Source: Chitinophagaceae bacterium UBA4411
GTDB lineage: Bacteria; Bacteroidota; Bacteroidia; Chitinophagales; Chitinophagaceae
Assembly: GCA_002400415.1 (NCBI GenBank)
Contig: DGQP01000008.1
Coordinates: 77,267-141,266, forward strand
Reading direction: 5' to 3'
Length of the DNA: 64,000 nt
Shown: one piece after another, positions 33,425 through 42,331 of the stretch
How positions within the stretch are numbered: the first letter of the stretch is position 1
Layout: every line of letters starts with the position of its first letter
The notes under the pieces: model-generated
What the model was told of the DNA's origin: nothing
Databases searched by the model: none
What the model saw: only the letters and a program-made list of their open reading frames with translations
Program-made: the position numbers and the translations under genes

Positions 33425-35479
33425 ATGTCAACCAATAAACGTTCCATACAATTATTTGACCCTGAACTGATCGGCACTGCGGTGAAACAGTCTTTTGTAA
33501 AGCTGAACCCTGCACTGATGATCAAAAACCCGGTAATGTTTACCGTGGAGATTGGTACCGCCGTAATGCTGGCTGTTTCCATTTACCAGCTCGCCACCGG
33601 TGATACTTCACAAGGAGCATTATGGTACAATATTACAATCTTCAGCATCCTGCTTATTACGGTGCTCTTTGCCAATTTTGCGGAAGCCCTGGCTGAAGCA
33701 AGAGGTAAGGCTCAGGCACAGAGTTTACGGAAGACCCGGGAAGATACACCTGCAAAAAAAATACTGCTGGTGGGTGAGATCACACTCAACGAAATAAAAC
33801 TGGTTCCTTCTTCCCAATTAAGCAAAGGAGATATTTTTTTGTGTGAAGCCGGTGATGTGATACCAATGGATGGCGAGATCATTGAAGGATTAGCCACCAT
33901 TGATGAATCGGCTATTACCGGTGAATCAGCTCCCGTAATCCGGGAAGCCGGTGGAGATAAATCATCGGTGACCGGTGGTACCAAAGTACTGAGCGACCGT
34001 ATCAAAGTAAAAGTGACCACCGAACCCGGGGAATCATTCTTAGACAAAATGATCGCCCTTGTGGAAGGTGCATCCAGGCAAAAAACACCTAACGAGATTG
34101 CGTTAACGATCTTATTGGCCGCCTTCACACTCATTTTTATTATTGTGTGTGTGACGCTGAAACCTTTTGCTGATTATGCCAATACCCCGGTCACCATTGC
34201 CGCCTTCATTTCCTTGTTTGTCTGCCTGATACCCACCACCATCGGCGGTTTACTATCTGCTATTGGTATTGCCGGTATGGACAGGGCATTGCGGGCTAAT
34301 GTGATTGCGAAAAGTGGTAAGGCCGTGGAAACAGCCGGTGATGTGGATGTATTGTTACTGGATAAAACAGGGACTATCACGATCGGTAACCGGAAGGCCA
34401 CCAATTTTTACCCGGCAGATGGAGTGGATGAAATAGCATTTATACAATTCAGCACATTGAGTTCCCTGGCAGATGATACTCCCGAAGGAAAGTCCATTGT
34501 TGAACTGGCTGCACAAAAAGGCGTGCAGGGAAAAAAAGAAAGCGGGATGACCTTTATCAAATTCACCGCAGAAACAAGAAGCAGCGGAGTGAATACAACT
34601 GATGGACTCAGCATCCGCAAAGGAGCTTTTGATGCCATCCGGGATATGGCGGCCAAAGCCGGTCATACCGTTCCTGCTGAAACAGCAGAGAGAGTAAAAA
34701 TCATTTCTTCCAATGGCGGTACGCCGCTGGTGGTAGCCGTGAATTATGAAATAAAAGGGGTGATCGAATTGCAGGATATTATCAAACCCGGAATCCAGGA
34801 ACGTTTTGAACGGTTGCGCAAAATGGGTGTAAAGACCGTGATGGTCACGGGCGATAATCCATTAACAGCAAAATACATTGCCACTGTGGCCGGTGTGGAT
34901 GATTTTATTGCGGAAGCCAAACCGGAAGATAAAATGAACTATATCCGCAAAGAACAGCAAAGCGGGAAATTAGTAGCCATGATGGGTGATGGCACCAACG
35001 ATGCACCGGCCTTAGCACAGGCAGATGTCGGTGTATCCATGAATAGTGGTACACAGGCTGCCAAAGAAGCGGGTAATATGGTGGACCTGGATAATGATCC
35101 CACCAAACTTATCGAAGTGGTGGAAATAGGAAAACAATTATTGATAACAAGAGGAACACTCACTACATTTTCCATAGCGAATGATGTGGCTAAATATTTT
35201 GCGATCGTTCCGGCACTGTTCATTGCATCCATCCCCGCTTTGCAATCATTGAATATTATGGGATTGAAAAGTCCCGAATCAGCTATCCTGTCTGCGGTGA
35301 TCTTTAATGCGATCATTATCCCGATGCTGATACCACTGGCATTGAAAGGGGTGGCGTATAAACCAATCGGCGCTTCTGCGCTGTTGAGAAGAAATTTACT
35401 GATCTATGGATTGGGCGGTGTCATCATTCCTTTTATTGGCATCAAATTAATTGATCTGCTGCTTGGATTATTTATGTAA
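33425..35479 (+). CDS. kdpB: Potassium-transporting ATPase catalytic subunit KdpB
   Basis: 684 residues, P-type ATPase. TGES near residue 164 is the actuator motif; DKTGTIT near 313 holds the phosphorylated Asp; MVTGDNPLTAKYIA and GDGTNDAPALAQADVG form the hinge. Hydrolyses ATP to drive K+ uptake through KdpA. Normal length. Confidence 0.97.
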   Translation: MSTNKRSIQLFDPELIGTAVKQSFVKLNPALMIKNPVMFTVEIGTAVMLAVSIYQLATGDTSQGALWYNITIFSILLITVLFANFAEALAEARGKAQAQSLRKTREDTPAKKILLVGEITLNEIKLVPSSQLSKGDIFLCEAGDVIPMDGEIIEGLATIDESAITGESAPVIREAGGDKSSVTGGTKVLSDRIKVKVTTEPGESFLDKMIALVEGASRQKTPNEIALTILLAAFTLIFIIVCVTLKPFADYANTPVTIAAFISLFVCLIPTTIGGLLSAIGIAGMDRALRANVIAKSGKAVETAGDVDVLLLDKTGTITIGNRKATNFYPADGVDEIAFIQFSTLSSLADDTPEGKSIVELAAQKGVQGKKESGMTFIKFTAETRSSGVNTTDGLSIRKGAFDAIRDMAAKAGHTVPAETAERVKIISSNGGTPLVVAVNYEIKGVIELQDIIKPGIQERFERLRKMGVKTVMVTGDNPLTAKYIATVAGVDDFIAEAKPEDKMNYIRKEQQSGKLVAMMGDGTNDAPALAQADVGVSMNSGTQAAKEAGNMVDLDNDPTKLIEVVEIGKQLLITRGTLTTFSIANDVAKYFAIVPALFIASIPALQSLNIMGLKSPESAILSAVIFNAIIIPMLIPLALKGVAYKPIGASALLRRNLLIYGLGGVIIPFIGIKLIDLLLGLFM

Positions 35480-35545
35480 AAAATCACCGGTAAGATAGTA
35501 AGGCGGTAAGGCTGCTATTTCCCGGCAACTCAAAAACAAGAAAAA

Positions 35546-36100
35546 ATGAAAAAGAATCTTTTAATATCACTAAAGCTCACACTTGTAATGATCATCCTGT
35601 GTGCAGTACTATATCCCCTGCTGATTGCCGGCATTGGTAAAGTCGCTCCCGGTGGCGGAAAGGGTGAAACTGTTTCGGTAAATGGTAAAGTGGTGGGTTA
35701 TGAAAAGATTGGTCAGCGATTTACCAATGACAACTATTTCTGGGGCCGGCCCTCTGCGGTGGATTATAATGCAGCCGGTTCAGCCGGCAGTAACAAAGGA
35801 CCTTCTAACCCGGATTATTTACAACTTGTAAAAGACAGGATCGATAGCTTCTTAGTACACAACCCTGGTATTAAGAAGGAAGAAATACCAGCTGACCTCG
35901 TAACAGCCAGCGGCAGTGGTTTGGATCCGCATATTTCACCGGCGGCTGCTTATGTGCAGGTAAAGCGTATTGCCACTGTAAGAGGAATAGCAGAAAACAA
36001 AGTAAGAGCATTGGTGGACCGGCAGGTTGAAAAAACTGTGCTTGGCCCTTCTGTAGTGAACGTACTGAAAATAAATATCGCCTTAGATAACTTAAAATAA
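35546..36100 (+). CDS. kdpC: Potassium-transporting ATPase subunit KdpC
   Basis: 184 residues with one N-terminal membrane helix (LKLTLVMIILCAVLYPLLIAG) and the conserved blocks FWGRPSAVDYNAAGSAGSN and SGLDPHISPAAAYVQ. Periplasmic chaperone-like subunit of Kdp. Confidence 0.96.
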   Translation: MKKNLLISLKLTLVMIILCAVLYPLLIAGIGKVAPGGGKGETVSVNGKVVGYEKIGQRFTNDNYFWGRPSAVDYNAAGSAGSNKGPSNPDYLQLVKDRIDSFLVHNPGIKKEEIPADLVTASGSGLDPHISPAAAYVQVKRIATVRGIAENKVRALVDRQVEKTVLGPSVVNVLKINIALDNLK

Positions 36101-36121
36101 ACGACCCGTAAACTATAAAAG

Positions 36122-37192
36122 ATGAAAAAGATTTTGTTTGGAACAGCTTTATTGATCAGTACGCAATTAATAGCCCAGGACACAACCGGCTCACTAACCG
36201 TCAGCGGTTATGCGGAAGCTTATTACCAATATGATTTTAATAAGCCTTCAGATAACAATCGTCCCGGTTTTATGTACAGCCATAACCGGCATAATGAATT
36301 TAACCTGAACCTTGGTTTTGTAAAAGCTAACTATACGGCTGAAAGAGTAAGAGCTAATCTCGCCCTGGCCGCCGGTACTTATATGAATGCCAACTATGCC
36401 GCCGAGCCGGGGGTATTAAAAAACGTGTATGAAGCCAATGCAGGCGTGAAACTGGGTAAAAAGAAAAATCTCTGGCTGGATGCCGGGGTCTTCGCTTCTC
36501 ACATCGGTTTTGAAAGTGCCATCAGTAAGGACTGCTGGTCATTGACAAGAAGTATGCTGGCAGATAATTCTCCCTACTATGAAGCCGGGGTCAAACTTAC
36601 CTATACCACCGGTGATGGTAAATGGTTGCTGAGTGGTATGGCCCTCAACGGCTGGCAACGGATCAAAAGAGTGGATGGGAATTCACTGATGAGCTGGGGT
36701 ACACAAGTACAGTTCAAACCATCCGATAAAGTATTGCTGAATTACAGCACATTCATTGGCACCGATAAACCGGATAGCGCACGGCTCTCAAGATTCTTCC
36801 ATAACCTCTATGGCGTTTTTACACTCAGTAACAAAATCGGGTTGACACTGGGAGTTGATATCGGCACGGAAGAAAAAACTTCTCCGGGCAATGGCAGCAA
36901 TACCTGGTACAGCCCCGTGGGCATTATTAAGTACAGTATCTGTGATAGATGGAGTATTGCCGCCCGGGCTGAATATTACAGTGATGCAAACGGGGTGATC
37001 ATTGCCACCGGTACTCCCAATGGTTTTAAGACAACAGGTTTCTCGCTGAATATTGATCATGCGCCGGCAAAGAATGTATCGGTCCGGCTGGAAGCAAGGA
37101 GCCTGAACAGTAAGGATAAGATATTTACCAGGGGAACAGGATTCACCGCAACAAACGCCTTTATTACTTCATCTATAGCAGTAGCATTTTGA
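36122..37192 (+). CDS. Outer-membrane porin of the kdp operon (OmpL-like, BBP2 type)
   Basis: 356 residues with a signal peptide ending LIAQ. Alternating-strand pattern from VSGYAEAYYQYDFN through FSLNIDHAPAKNVSVRLEARSL to a final IAVAF, as in beta-barrel porins of the bbp2 family. It sits between kdpC and kdpD and is close to both (21 and 1 bases), so it is likely co-expressed and may let K+ through the outer membrane; that function is inference. Confidence 0.82.
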   Translation: MKKILFGTALLISTQLIAQDTTGSLTVSGYAEAYYQYDFNKPSDNNRPGFMYSHNRHNEFNLNLGFVKANYTAERVRANLALAAGTYMNANYAAEPGVLKNVYEANAGVKLGKKKNLWLDAGVFASHIGFESAISKDCWSLTRSMLADNSPYYEAGVKLTYTTGDGKWLLSGMALNGWQRIKRVDGNSLMSWGTQVQFKPSDKVLLNYSTFIGTDKPDSARLSRFFHNLYGVFTLSNKIGLTLGVDIGTEEKTSPGNGSNTWYSPVGIIKYSICDRWSIAARAEYYSDANGVIIATGTPNGFKTTGFSLNIDHAPAKNVSVRLEARSLNSKDKIFTRGTGFTATNAFITSSIAVAF

Positions 37193-37193
37193 T

Positions 37194-38312
37194 ATGCCCG
37201 ACAAGGAAGCAAATAGCTGGTTAGAAAAAATTCAGCAGCAGCGAAAAGGCAAGCTGAAAATCTATATTGGCATGAGTGCCGGTGTGGGCAAAAGCTATCG
37301 TATGCTGCAGGAAGCACATACCCTGCTTCGCAATGGCGTGAACGTTAAAGTCGGTTATATAGAAACACACGGACGGAAAGAAACAGAAGCCCTTGTGGAA
37401 GGCCTGCCTGTAATTCCGCGGCGAAAAGTTTTTTATAAAGGCAAGGAGTTGGATGAACTGGATGTGCAGGCTATCCTTTTACTCTATCCTGAAGTGGTGA
37501 TCGTGGATGAGCTGGCGCATACCAATATTCCCGGCAGCAAGAATGAAAAACGCTGGCAGGATGTGCTGGATATCATTGACGCTGGTATCAATGTGATTTC
37601 CGCTGTCAACATACAGCATATTGAAAGTATCAACGAAGATGTAAAAGAGATCACCGGCGTGGAAGTAAAAGAAAGGGTGCCGGATAAGATATTACAACTG
37701 GCGGATGAAGTGGTGAATATTGACCTTACCGCCGATGAACTGATTACCCGTCTCAAGGAAGGAAAGATATACGACCACAGTAAGGTACAGCAGGCGCTGA
37801 CTAATTTTTTTCAGTCAGAGAAGATTTTACAGTTGCGGGAACTGGCGCTGAAAGAAGTAGCCGGCCAGGTGGAACGGAAAGTGGATCACGAGGTCATCAG
37901 GGATAAGCCCTGGCGGCATGAACATTTCCTGGCCTGTATCTCTTCCAATCATGAAATGGCACAAAACATTATCAGGAAAACGGCACGGTTAGCCTCTTAT
38001 TATAACAGCAAGTGGTATGTCCTGTATGTACAGACTTCAAAAGAATCCTCCGGCAAGATCCCGTTGGCAACCCAGCGCCACCTGATCAATAATTTTAAGA
38101 ATGCCACGGAACTGGGTGCAGAGGTATTGCAGGTGAAAGACAATCATGTAGCCAAAGTAATTATGAAGATCGTGGAAGAAAAACAAATCACCACGGTTTG
38201 TATCGGCAAACCTCACCTAAATTTGTTCCAGGTTATCCTCCGTACCAATATTTTCAACCAGCTGCTGAAAACACTTTCGAAAAACGATGTTGACCTGATC
38301 ATACTATCATGA
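37194..38312 (+). CDS. kdpD: KdpD sensor half (KdpD + USP domains, no kinase)
   Basis: 372 residues. Residues 21-230 are the KdpD domain with Walker A GMSAGVGKSY (26-35), HGRKETEALVEGL and VDELAHTNIPGS; residues about 235-372 are the universal-stress-protein-like domain (HEHFLACISSN, TTVCIGKP). Full-length KdpD of other bacteria is about 900 residues with membrane helices and kinase; all that is absent here. The kinase part is probably supplied by the separate gene 38487-40196. Confidence 0.93.
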   Translation: MPDKEANSWLEKIQQQRKGKLKIYIGMSAGVGKSYRMLQEAHTLLRNGVNVKVGYIETHGRKETEALVEGLPVIPRRKVFYKGKELDELDVQAILLLYPEVVIVDELAHTNIPGSKNEKRWQDVLDIIDAGINVISAVNIQHIESINEDVKEITGVEVKERVPDKILQLADEVVNIDLTADELITRLKEGKIYDHSKVQQALTNFFQSEKILQLRELALKEVAGQVERKVDHEVIRDKPWRHEHFLACISSNHEMAQNIIRKTARLASYYNSKWYVLYVQTSKESSGKIPLATQRHLINNFKNATELGAEVLQVKDNHVAKVIMKIVEEKQITTVCIGKPHLNLFQVILRTNIFNQLLKTLSKNDVDLIILS

Positions 38313-38330
38313 CCACAAATAGTTTTAATA

Positions 38331-38459
38331 TAGCCACAGATTACACTGATTTACGCAGATTAGTACAATACAGTTTCATCTATTCAGCATGTTATAGAAC
38401 AATGGGACTAATGAAATAAAGAATAGAAAATCCGTGCTAATCTGTGCAATCCGTGGCTA
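38331..38459. repeat. Dispersed inverted repeat between kdpD and the kinase gene
   Basis: Left arm starts TAGCCACAGATTACAC, right arm ends GTGCAATCCGTGGCTA; over about 31 bases most positions pair. This kind of CCACAGATTACAC repeat is seen widely as interspersed repeats in bacterial genomes. It is followed by a small hairpin CCGCC-GCA-GGCGG at 38467-38479. Confidence 0.75.
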
Positions 38460-38486
38460 AACTAATCCGCCGCAGGCGGTACAACA

Positions 38487-40196
38487 ATGGCAATTAAACT
38501 AAAAACAAAAGTCGCCCTCGGTGGCATCTTTCTCTTCGTCCTGCTGATCCTGGTGGGCGCCGTCAGTTTTTATTATTTCAACCGCATCACTGAAGAAGCC
38601 GGTGATATCATAAAGGATAATTACGAAACACTGAACTATTCCAGGGATATGCTTAATGAGATAGATGCATTGAGTGGCAGAGACAGCGCTAAAGCCTGGG
38701 CTAATTTTGAACAGAACCTGCGGTTACAGGAAAAGAATATCACCGAGCCGGGTGAAAAAGAATTGACTGAATCACTGCGAAAAAATTTTGAAGGGATCAG
38801 ACAAGAAACATTTGCCGATTCTCTCCGATCCCTGATCCGCAGAGATATCAGCAGCATTATGCAGGTAAATCTTGCTGCTATTGATAAGAAGAACCAGGCG
38901 GCGCAGGCTTCTGCGCAAAGCGCCAAAACAGTCATTACATTTTGCCTGACCATTTGCCTGCTGATCGGTTTTACTTTTCTCTTCAACTTCCCGGCCCTTG
39001 TAGCTTCTCCGGTAGCCTCACTCACTGACGGTATTAAAGCAATTGCTGATAAGAATTACAGCCAACGCATTCACCTCAACAGGAAAGATGAGTTTGGAGA
39101 ACTGGCTAACGCTTTCAATACGATGGCGGAACGGCTGGATGAATACGAGCACAGCAATCTTTCAAAAATCCTGTTTGAAAAACAGCGGGCCGAAACAGTG
39201 ATCAATTCACTGAAAGATGCCAGTATTGGTATTGATAACAAAGGCATTGTGTTATTTGCCAACCAGCAGGCCTTACAACTGCTCCATCTCGCGAATGCCG
39301 ATATCATCGGGCTGCCGCAGGAAGAGGTAAAAAAAAGAAATGACCTGTTCCGTTTTCTTATTGACGAACAAAACAATATTCCTTTTAAGATCGTGGTAGA
39401 GGGGAAAGAGAATTATTTTACCAAAGAGATCATTGAGTTGAGCCATGAAAACCAGAAGGCCGGCCATGTGATCGTATTGAAAAACATCACCCCCTTTAAA
39501 GAACTGGATGTGGCCAAGACCAATTTCATTGCCACCGTTTCCCATGAATTGAAAACACCATTAGCTTCTTCGGATTTCAGTTTAAAATTACTGGAAGATG
39601 AACGGGTGGGTACCTTGACAGCCGAGCAGAAAGAATTAGTGCAAAACCTGAAAGATGATAATAAACGCCTGCTGAGGATACTGAGTGAATTGCTGGATAT
39701 GTCGCAGGTGGAAAGTGGTAAGATACAACTGAACCTGCAGGCAGTTCAGCCGGTTTTATTAGTCAGCAAAGCCATTGAATCCGTTCAGAATGCAGCGAAA
39801 GAAAAAAGCATCAGCATCAAAATCAACCTCCCCGAAAACCTTCCTCCTATTAAAGCCGATGCTGATAAAACCACCTGGGTGCTGAATAATTTCCTGACCA
39901 ATGCAATCCGTTATTCAGCAGCTGATACCAATATCTTACTCGGCATTGAACAAAAAGAGGGCAGCCTTTTGTTCAGCGTACAGGATTTTGGCAAAGGCAT
40001 CGACCCGCAATACAAGGACAAAATATTTGACCGCTACTTCCGGGTGCCCGGTTCCAAAGAGGGCACTGGTCTTGGCCTGGCTATCTGTAAAGAATTTATC
40101 GAAGCCCAGGGAGGCCGGGTAATGGTTGACTCCGATTTTGGGAAAGGCAGCCGTTTCAGCTTTGAATTATTGATTGATAGGGTTGCCCACCTTTAA
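38487..40196 (+). CDS. HAMP/PAS sensor histidine kinase of the kdp locus
   Basis: 569 residues. TM1 about 10-30, periplasmic helical sensor about 31-150, TM2 about 151-172, HAMP (PVASLTDGIKAIADKNYSQR), PAS (about 235-345), HisKA with His about 353 (ATVSHELKTPLASS) and HATPase (FLTNAIRYS, DFGKGIDP, GTGLGLAICKEF). With the KdpD half upstream it likely forms the K+ signalling pair and phosphorylates the NtrC-type regulator. Its last codons (RVAHL, stop) lie inside a REP-like palindrome. Confidence 0.93.
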   Translation: MAIKLKTKVALGGIFLFVLLILVGAVSFYYFNRITEEAGDIIKDNYETLNYSRDMLNEIDALSGRDSAKAWANFEQNLRLQEKNITEPGEKELTESLRKNFEGIRQETFADSLRSLIRRDISSIMQVNLAAIDKKNQAAQASAQSAKTVITFCLTICLLIGFTFLFNFPALVASPVASLTDGIKAIADKNYSQRIHLNRKDEFGELANAFNTMAERLDEYEHSNLSKILFEKQRAETVINSLKDASIGIDNKGIVLFANQQALQLLHLANADIIGLPQEEVKKRNDLFRFLIDEQNNIPFKIVVEGKENYFTKEIIELSHENQKAGHVIVLKNITPFKELDVAKTNFIATVSHELKTPLASSDFSLKLLEDERVGTLTAEQKELVQNLKDDNKRLLRILSELLDMSQVESGKIQLNLQAVQPVLLVSKAIESVQNAAKEKSISIKINLPENLPPIKADADKTTWVLNNFLTNAIRYSAADTNILLGIEQKEGSLLFSVQDFGKGIDPQYKDKIFDRYFRVPGSKEGTGLGLAICKEFIEAQGGRVMVDSDFGKGSRFSFELLIDRVAHL

Positions 40197-40210
40197 AAGG
40201 TTGGCAACCC
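40180..40210. repeat. REP-like palindrome 1
   Basis: GGGTTGCCCACCTT, loop TAA, AAGGTTGGCAACCC: 13 of 14 pairs. Same core as the palindrome at 40902-40932; the two flank the REP-associated transposase. It overlaps the stop codon of the kinase and may also end its transcript. Confidence 0.85.
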
Positions 40211-40215
40211 TTTTG

Positions 40216-40877
40216 TCAATCCTCGATGGAAATATCATTTGTATAATAATAATTGGTTAATCCCCGGTGATCTCTTATCATATTGTCTCTGTTACCAAAC
40301 CAGTCTATTATCTCCTGTCTGGAAAGTGAAGTAGGTTTGTCTGATAACAGGGTTTTCCATGATGACCATTGATAGTTTTCAAAATCTGGTATCAGCCGAT
40401 GTTTGACGGGATTGGCATGATATATACTATCGCCTGTGTAAACTGGCTTTCCCGGTCAACTAATACTCTTTTAAAAGGTTTATAAAACAGATTCCCATTC
40501 CTGTTATACATTTTATTAAATGCCAGAGAGTACGACTGAAAAAAACTTTTGAACCGTTGTTCTGTAAAAACTCCGGTTGTAATAATATTATCCAGGTACC
40601 TTTTTTCAATCATTGTTTGTCCCCTATCTGCTGTACCCAGCAGAGATGAAATAATCTGGCTTCTCGTGCGGATTCTTATCAATAAGTGGAAATGATTAGG
40701 CAGCAAACACCAGCAAAGTGTGTGTGCTAAAGGGCTGATATATTCATGGTATTTGCTGAGAAAAAAATACCTGTTCTCATCTGAAAGAAAAAGAGGCTCT
40801 TTGTTATTGGTACGGTTATAAACATGATAAATGCGATCTTCATCAAATTCAGCCAGGTATTTAGCTGGTATTGGCAT
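40216..40877 (-). pseudogene. REP-associated tyrosine transposase (RAYT), one-base frameshift
   Basis: IS200/Y1-type single-stranded DNA transposase family that processes REP palindromes. From MPIPAKYLAEFDEDRIYHVYNRT it shows the HUH motif NHFHLLI and the Tyr region FFQSYSLAFNKMYNRNGNLF. Near 40425 the frame breaks: the expected YIHANPVKHR needs one extra base, and the downstream frame continues with ANPVKHRLIPDFENYQWSS to a stop at 40216. A true deletion or a sequencing error at the TATATA run cannot be told apart. Earlier in-frame Mets would read through the right palindrome and are not used. Confidence 0.85.
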
Positions 40878-40901
40878 ATCACAAATTACAAATTTTAGTA
40901 A

Positions 40902-40932
40902 GGGTTGCCAACCTTTAGAAGGTTGGCAACCC
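40902..40932. repeat. REP-like palindrome 2
   Basis: GGGTTGCCAACCTT, loop TAG, AAGGTTGGCAACCC: perfect 14-bp stem. Lies 25 bases upstream of the transposase start and just before the ChaN-like gene's promoter. Confidence 0.88.
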
Positions 40933-40934
40933 TG

Positions 40935-40942
40935 TATATTTG
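40935..40942 (+). promoter_or_regulatory. -7 box of the ChaN-like gene
   Basis: TATATTTG matches TAnnTTTG; it starts 2 bases after the REP-like palindrome and lies 17 bases before the start codon. Confidence 0.5.
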
Positions 40943-40959
40943 CAGAAACCACATACTAT

Positions 40960-41838
40960 ATGAAATGGCTTGCCCTGCTGATACTAAATTTCGCCTGCTT
41001 TTCTTTAACCGCCCAGGATAGTATGGCGGTACATTACAAAATATACGATACAAGAACCGGGCAAATGATTACGATTGACAAGATCGTGACCGATATGGCC
41101 AATGCTGATGTCTTATTTTTTGGAGAAGAACATAATGACAGTGCCGGGCATTACTTAGAAAATAAGCTATTCCGGGCTCTGCATGCAGCCTATGGCAACC
41201 AACTGGCCCTGAGTTTAGAGATGTTTGAGACCGATGGGCAATTAGGATTGAATGAATACCTGGAAGGAAAAATAGATGAAAGCCGGTTTGCCAAAGATGT
41301 TCGTCTCTGGAGTAATTATAAAGATTACCGCCCGATGATCGAATATGCGAAACAAAACAAAGTGGCTGTTATTGCCGCTAATCCTCCCCGCCGTTATGTG
41401 ACGATGGTGAGCCGCCGTGGCATGAAATCACTGGACAGTTTAAGCAAAGACGCCAAAAAATTATTACCTCCCTTACCGTATGATACGTTAAGCGGCCGTT
41501 ACCGGGAAAAATTCCAGGAGATCATGCAAGGAAGTCCCGGCTCCGGCAGTTCCAATATTTACCATAGCCAGAGCTTGTGGGATGCGGGAATGAGTTATAG
41601 TATCTATGCATATTTGAAAAAGAACAAACGGCAAAAGGTATTCCATTGCGTGGGCAAATTTCACAGTGATGAAAAACTGGGCACGGCTGCACAGCTGCAA
41701 CAGCGGAATAAAAAACTACGGATACTGAACATCAGTTGTTTCCCGGATAAAAGTTTTGCCAATCCTGACTGGGCAGTTTTTACCGCATTGGGAGATTATG
41801 TGATACTGACGAACCCGGAGTTGAAGAGGACCTATTGA
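40960..41838 (+). CDS. ChaN-family secreted protein
   Basis: 292 residues from MKWLALLILNF, a signal peptide ending LTAQ; an upstream in-frame Met would translate the palindrome. Domain blocks ADVLFFGEEHNDSAGHYLENKLF, LALSLEMFETDGQ and CVGKFHSDEKLGTAAQLQ match the ChaN/DUF399 haem-binding family (related to erythromycin-esterase-like folds; His and Glu in GEEHND). Role in haem/iron handling is inferred from family members; partners are not adjacent. Confidence 0.85.
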   Translation: MKWLALLILNFACFSLTAQDSMAVHYKIYDTRTGQMITIDKIVTDMANADVLFFGEEHNDSAGHYLENKLFRALHAAYGNQLALSLEMFETDGQLGLNEYLEGKIDESRFAKDVRLWSNYKDYRPMIEYAKQNKVAVIAANPPRRYVTMVSRRGMKSLDSLSKDAKKLLPPLPYDTLSGRYREKFQEIMQGSPGSGSSNIYHSQSLWDAGMSYSIYAYLKKNKRQKVFHCVGKFHSDEKLGTAAQLQQRNKKLRILNISCFPDKSFANPDWAVFTALGDYVILTNPELKRTY

Positions 41839-41914
41839 TGTCAATACTTATAACGCTGTTTGGTCTGATTAAATTTGGGATAACAAAGATTCTGCTTAGC
41901 CATCATATATTACT

Positions 41915-42328
41915 ATGAAATATGTTCTTTTAATGTTTTTTGGATTAGTAATTATCAGTTGTAAGCAAAAAATAAAACAAGAAGGTCTTAATGCGGAAGA
42001 AAAGGAAATTTATGGAAGCTGGGGCATGTGTGCCTATTTATCAGGCGAAACCGTTATTCAGAATAACGTCTGCCAGGCTATTTTATTTAATACAGACGGA
42101 ACTGGTAGTATTTCACTTCAAAATGATGAATCACTTGTAAAACAGCTTTTCAAGTGGAAACTCAGCAGGAATCTTCTGACACTTACCTATTATGGGCTTG
42201 ATATTAATAAATTACTGCCCGATTCTGGCTATATTTTCTTTCAAAACCAGGAGGGCAATTCACAAAATATGAATATCAACAGTACAGATGAAGTTAGTTC
42301 CTTTTACCTATACAGATCCCTAAAATAA
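41915..42328 (+). CDS. Hypothetical lipoprotein
   Basis: 137 residues. Lipoprotein signal with lipobox VIISC. The body (GSWGMCAYLSGETVIQ, ILFNTDGTGSISLQ, FKWKLSRNLLTLTYYG) has the strand pattern of lipocalin-like or DUF5004-like small Bacteroidota lipoproteins. Function unknown. Confidence 0.7.
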   Translation: MKYVLLMFFGLVIISCKQKIKQEGLNAEEKEIYGSWGMCAYLSGETVIQNNVCQAILFNTDGTGSISLQNDESLVKQLFKWKLSRNLLTLTYYGLDINKLLPDSGYIFFQNQEGNSQNMNINSTDEVSSFYLYRSLK

Positions 42329-42331
42329 TTA

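Noticed and set aside
40393..40952. Intact 186-residue transposase with an N-terminus reading through the palindrome
   Set aside because: The early part (GCQPSKGWQP) is a translation of the palindrome, and the C-terminal end departs from the family at a one-base shift, so a pseudogene from 40877 to 40216 explains it better.
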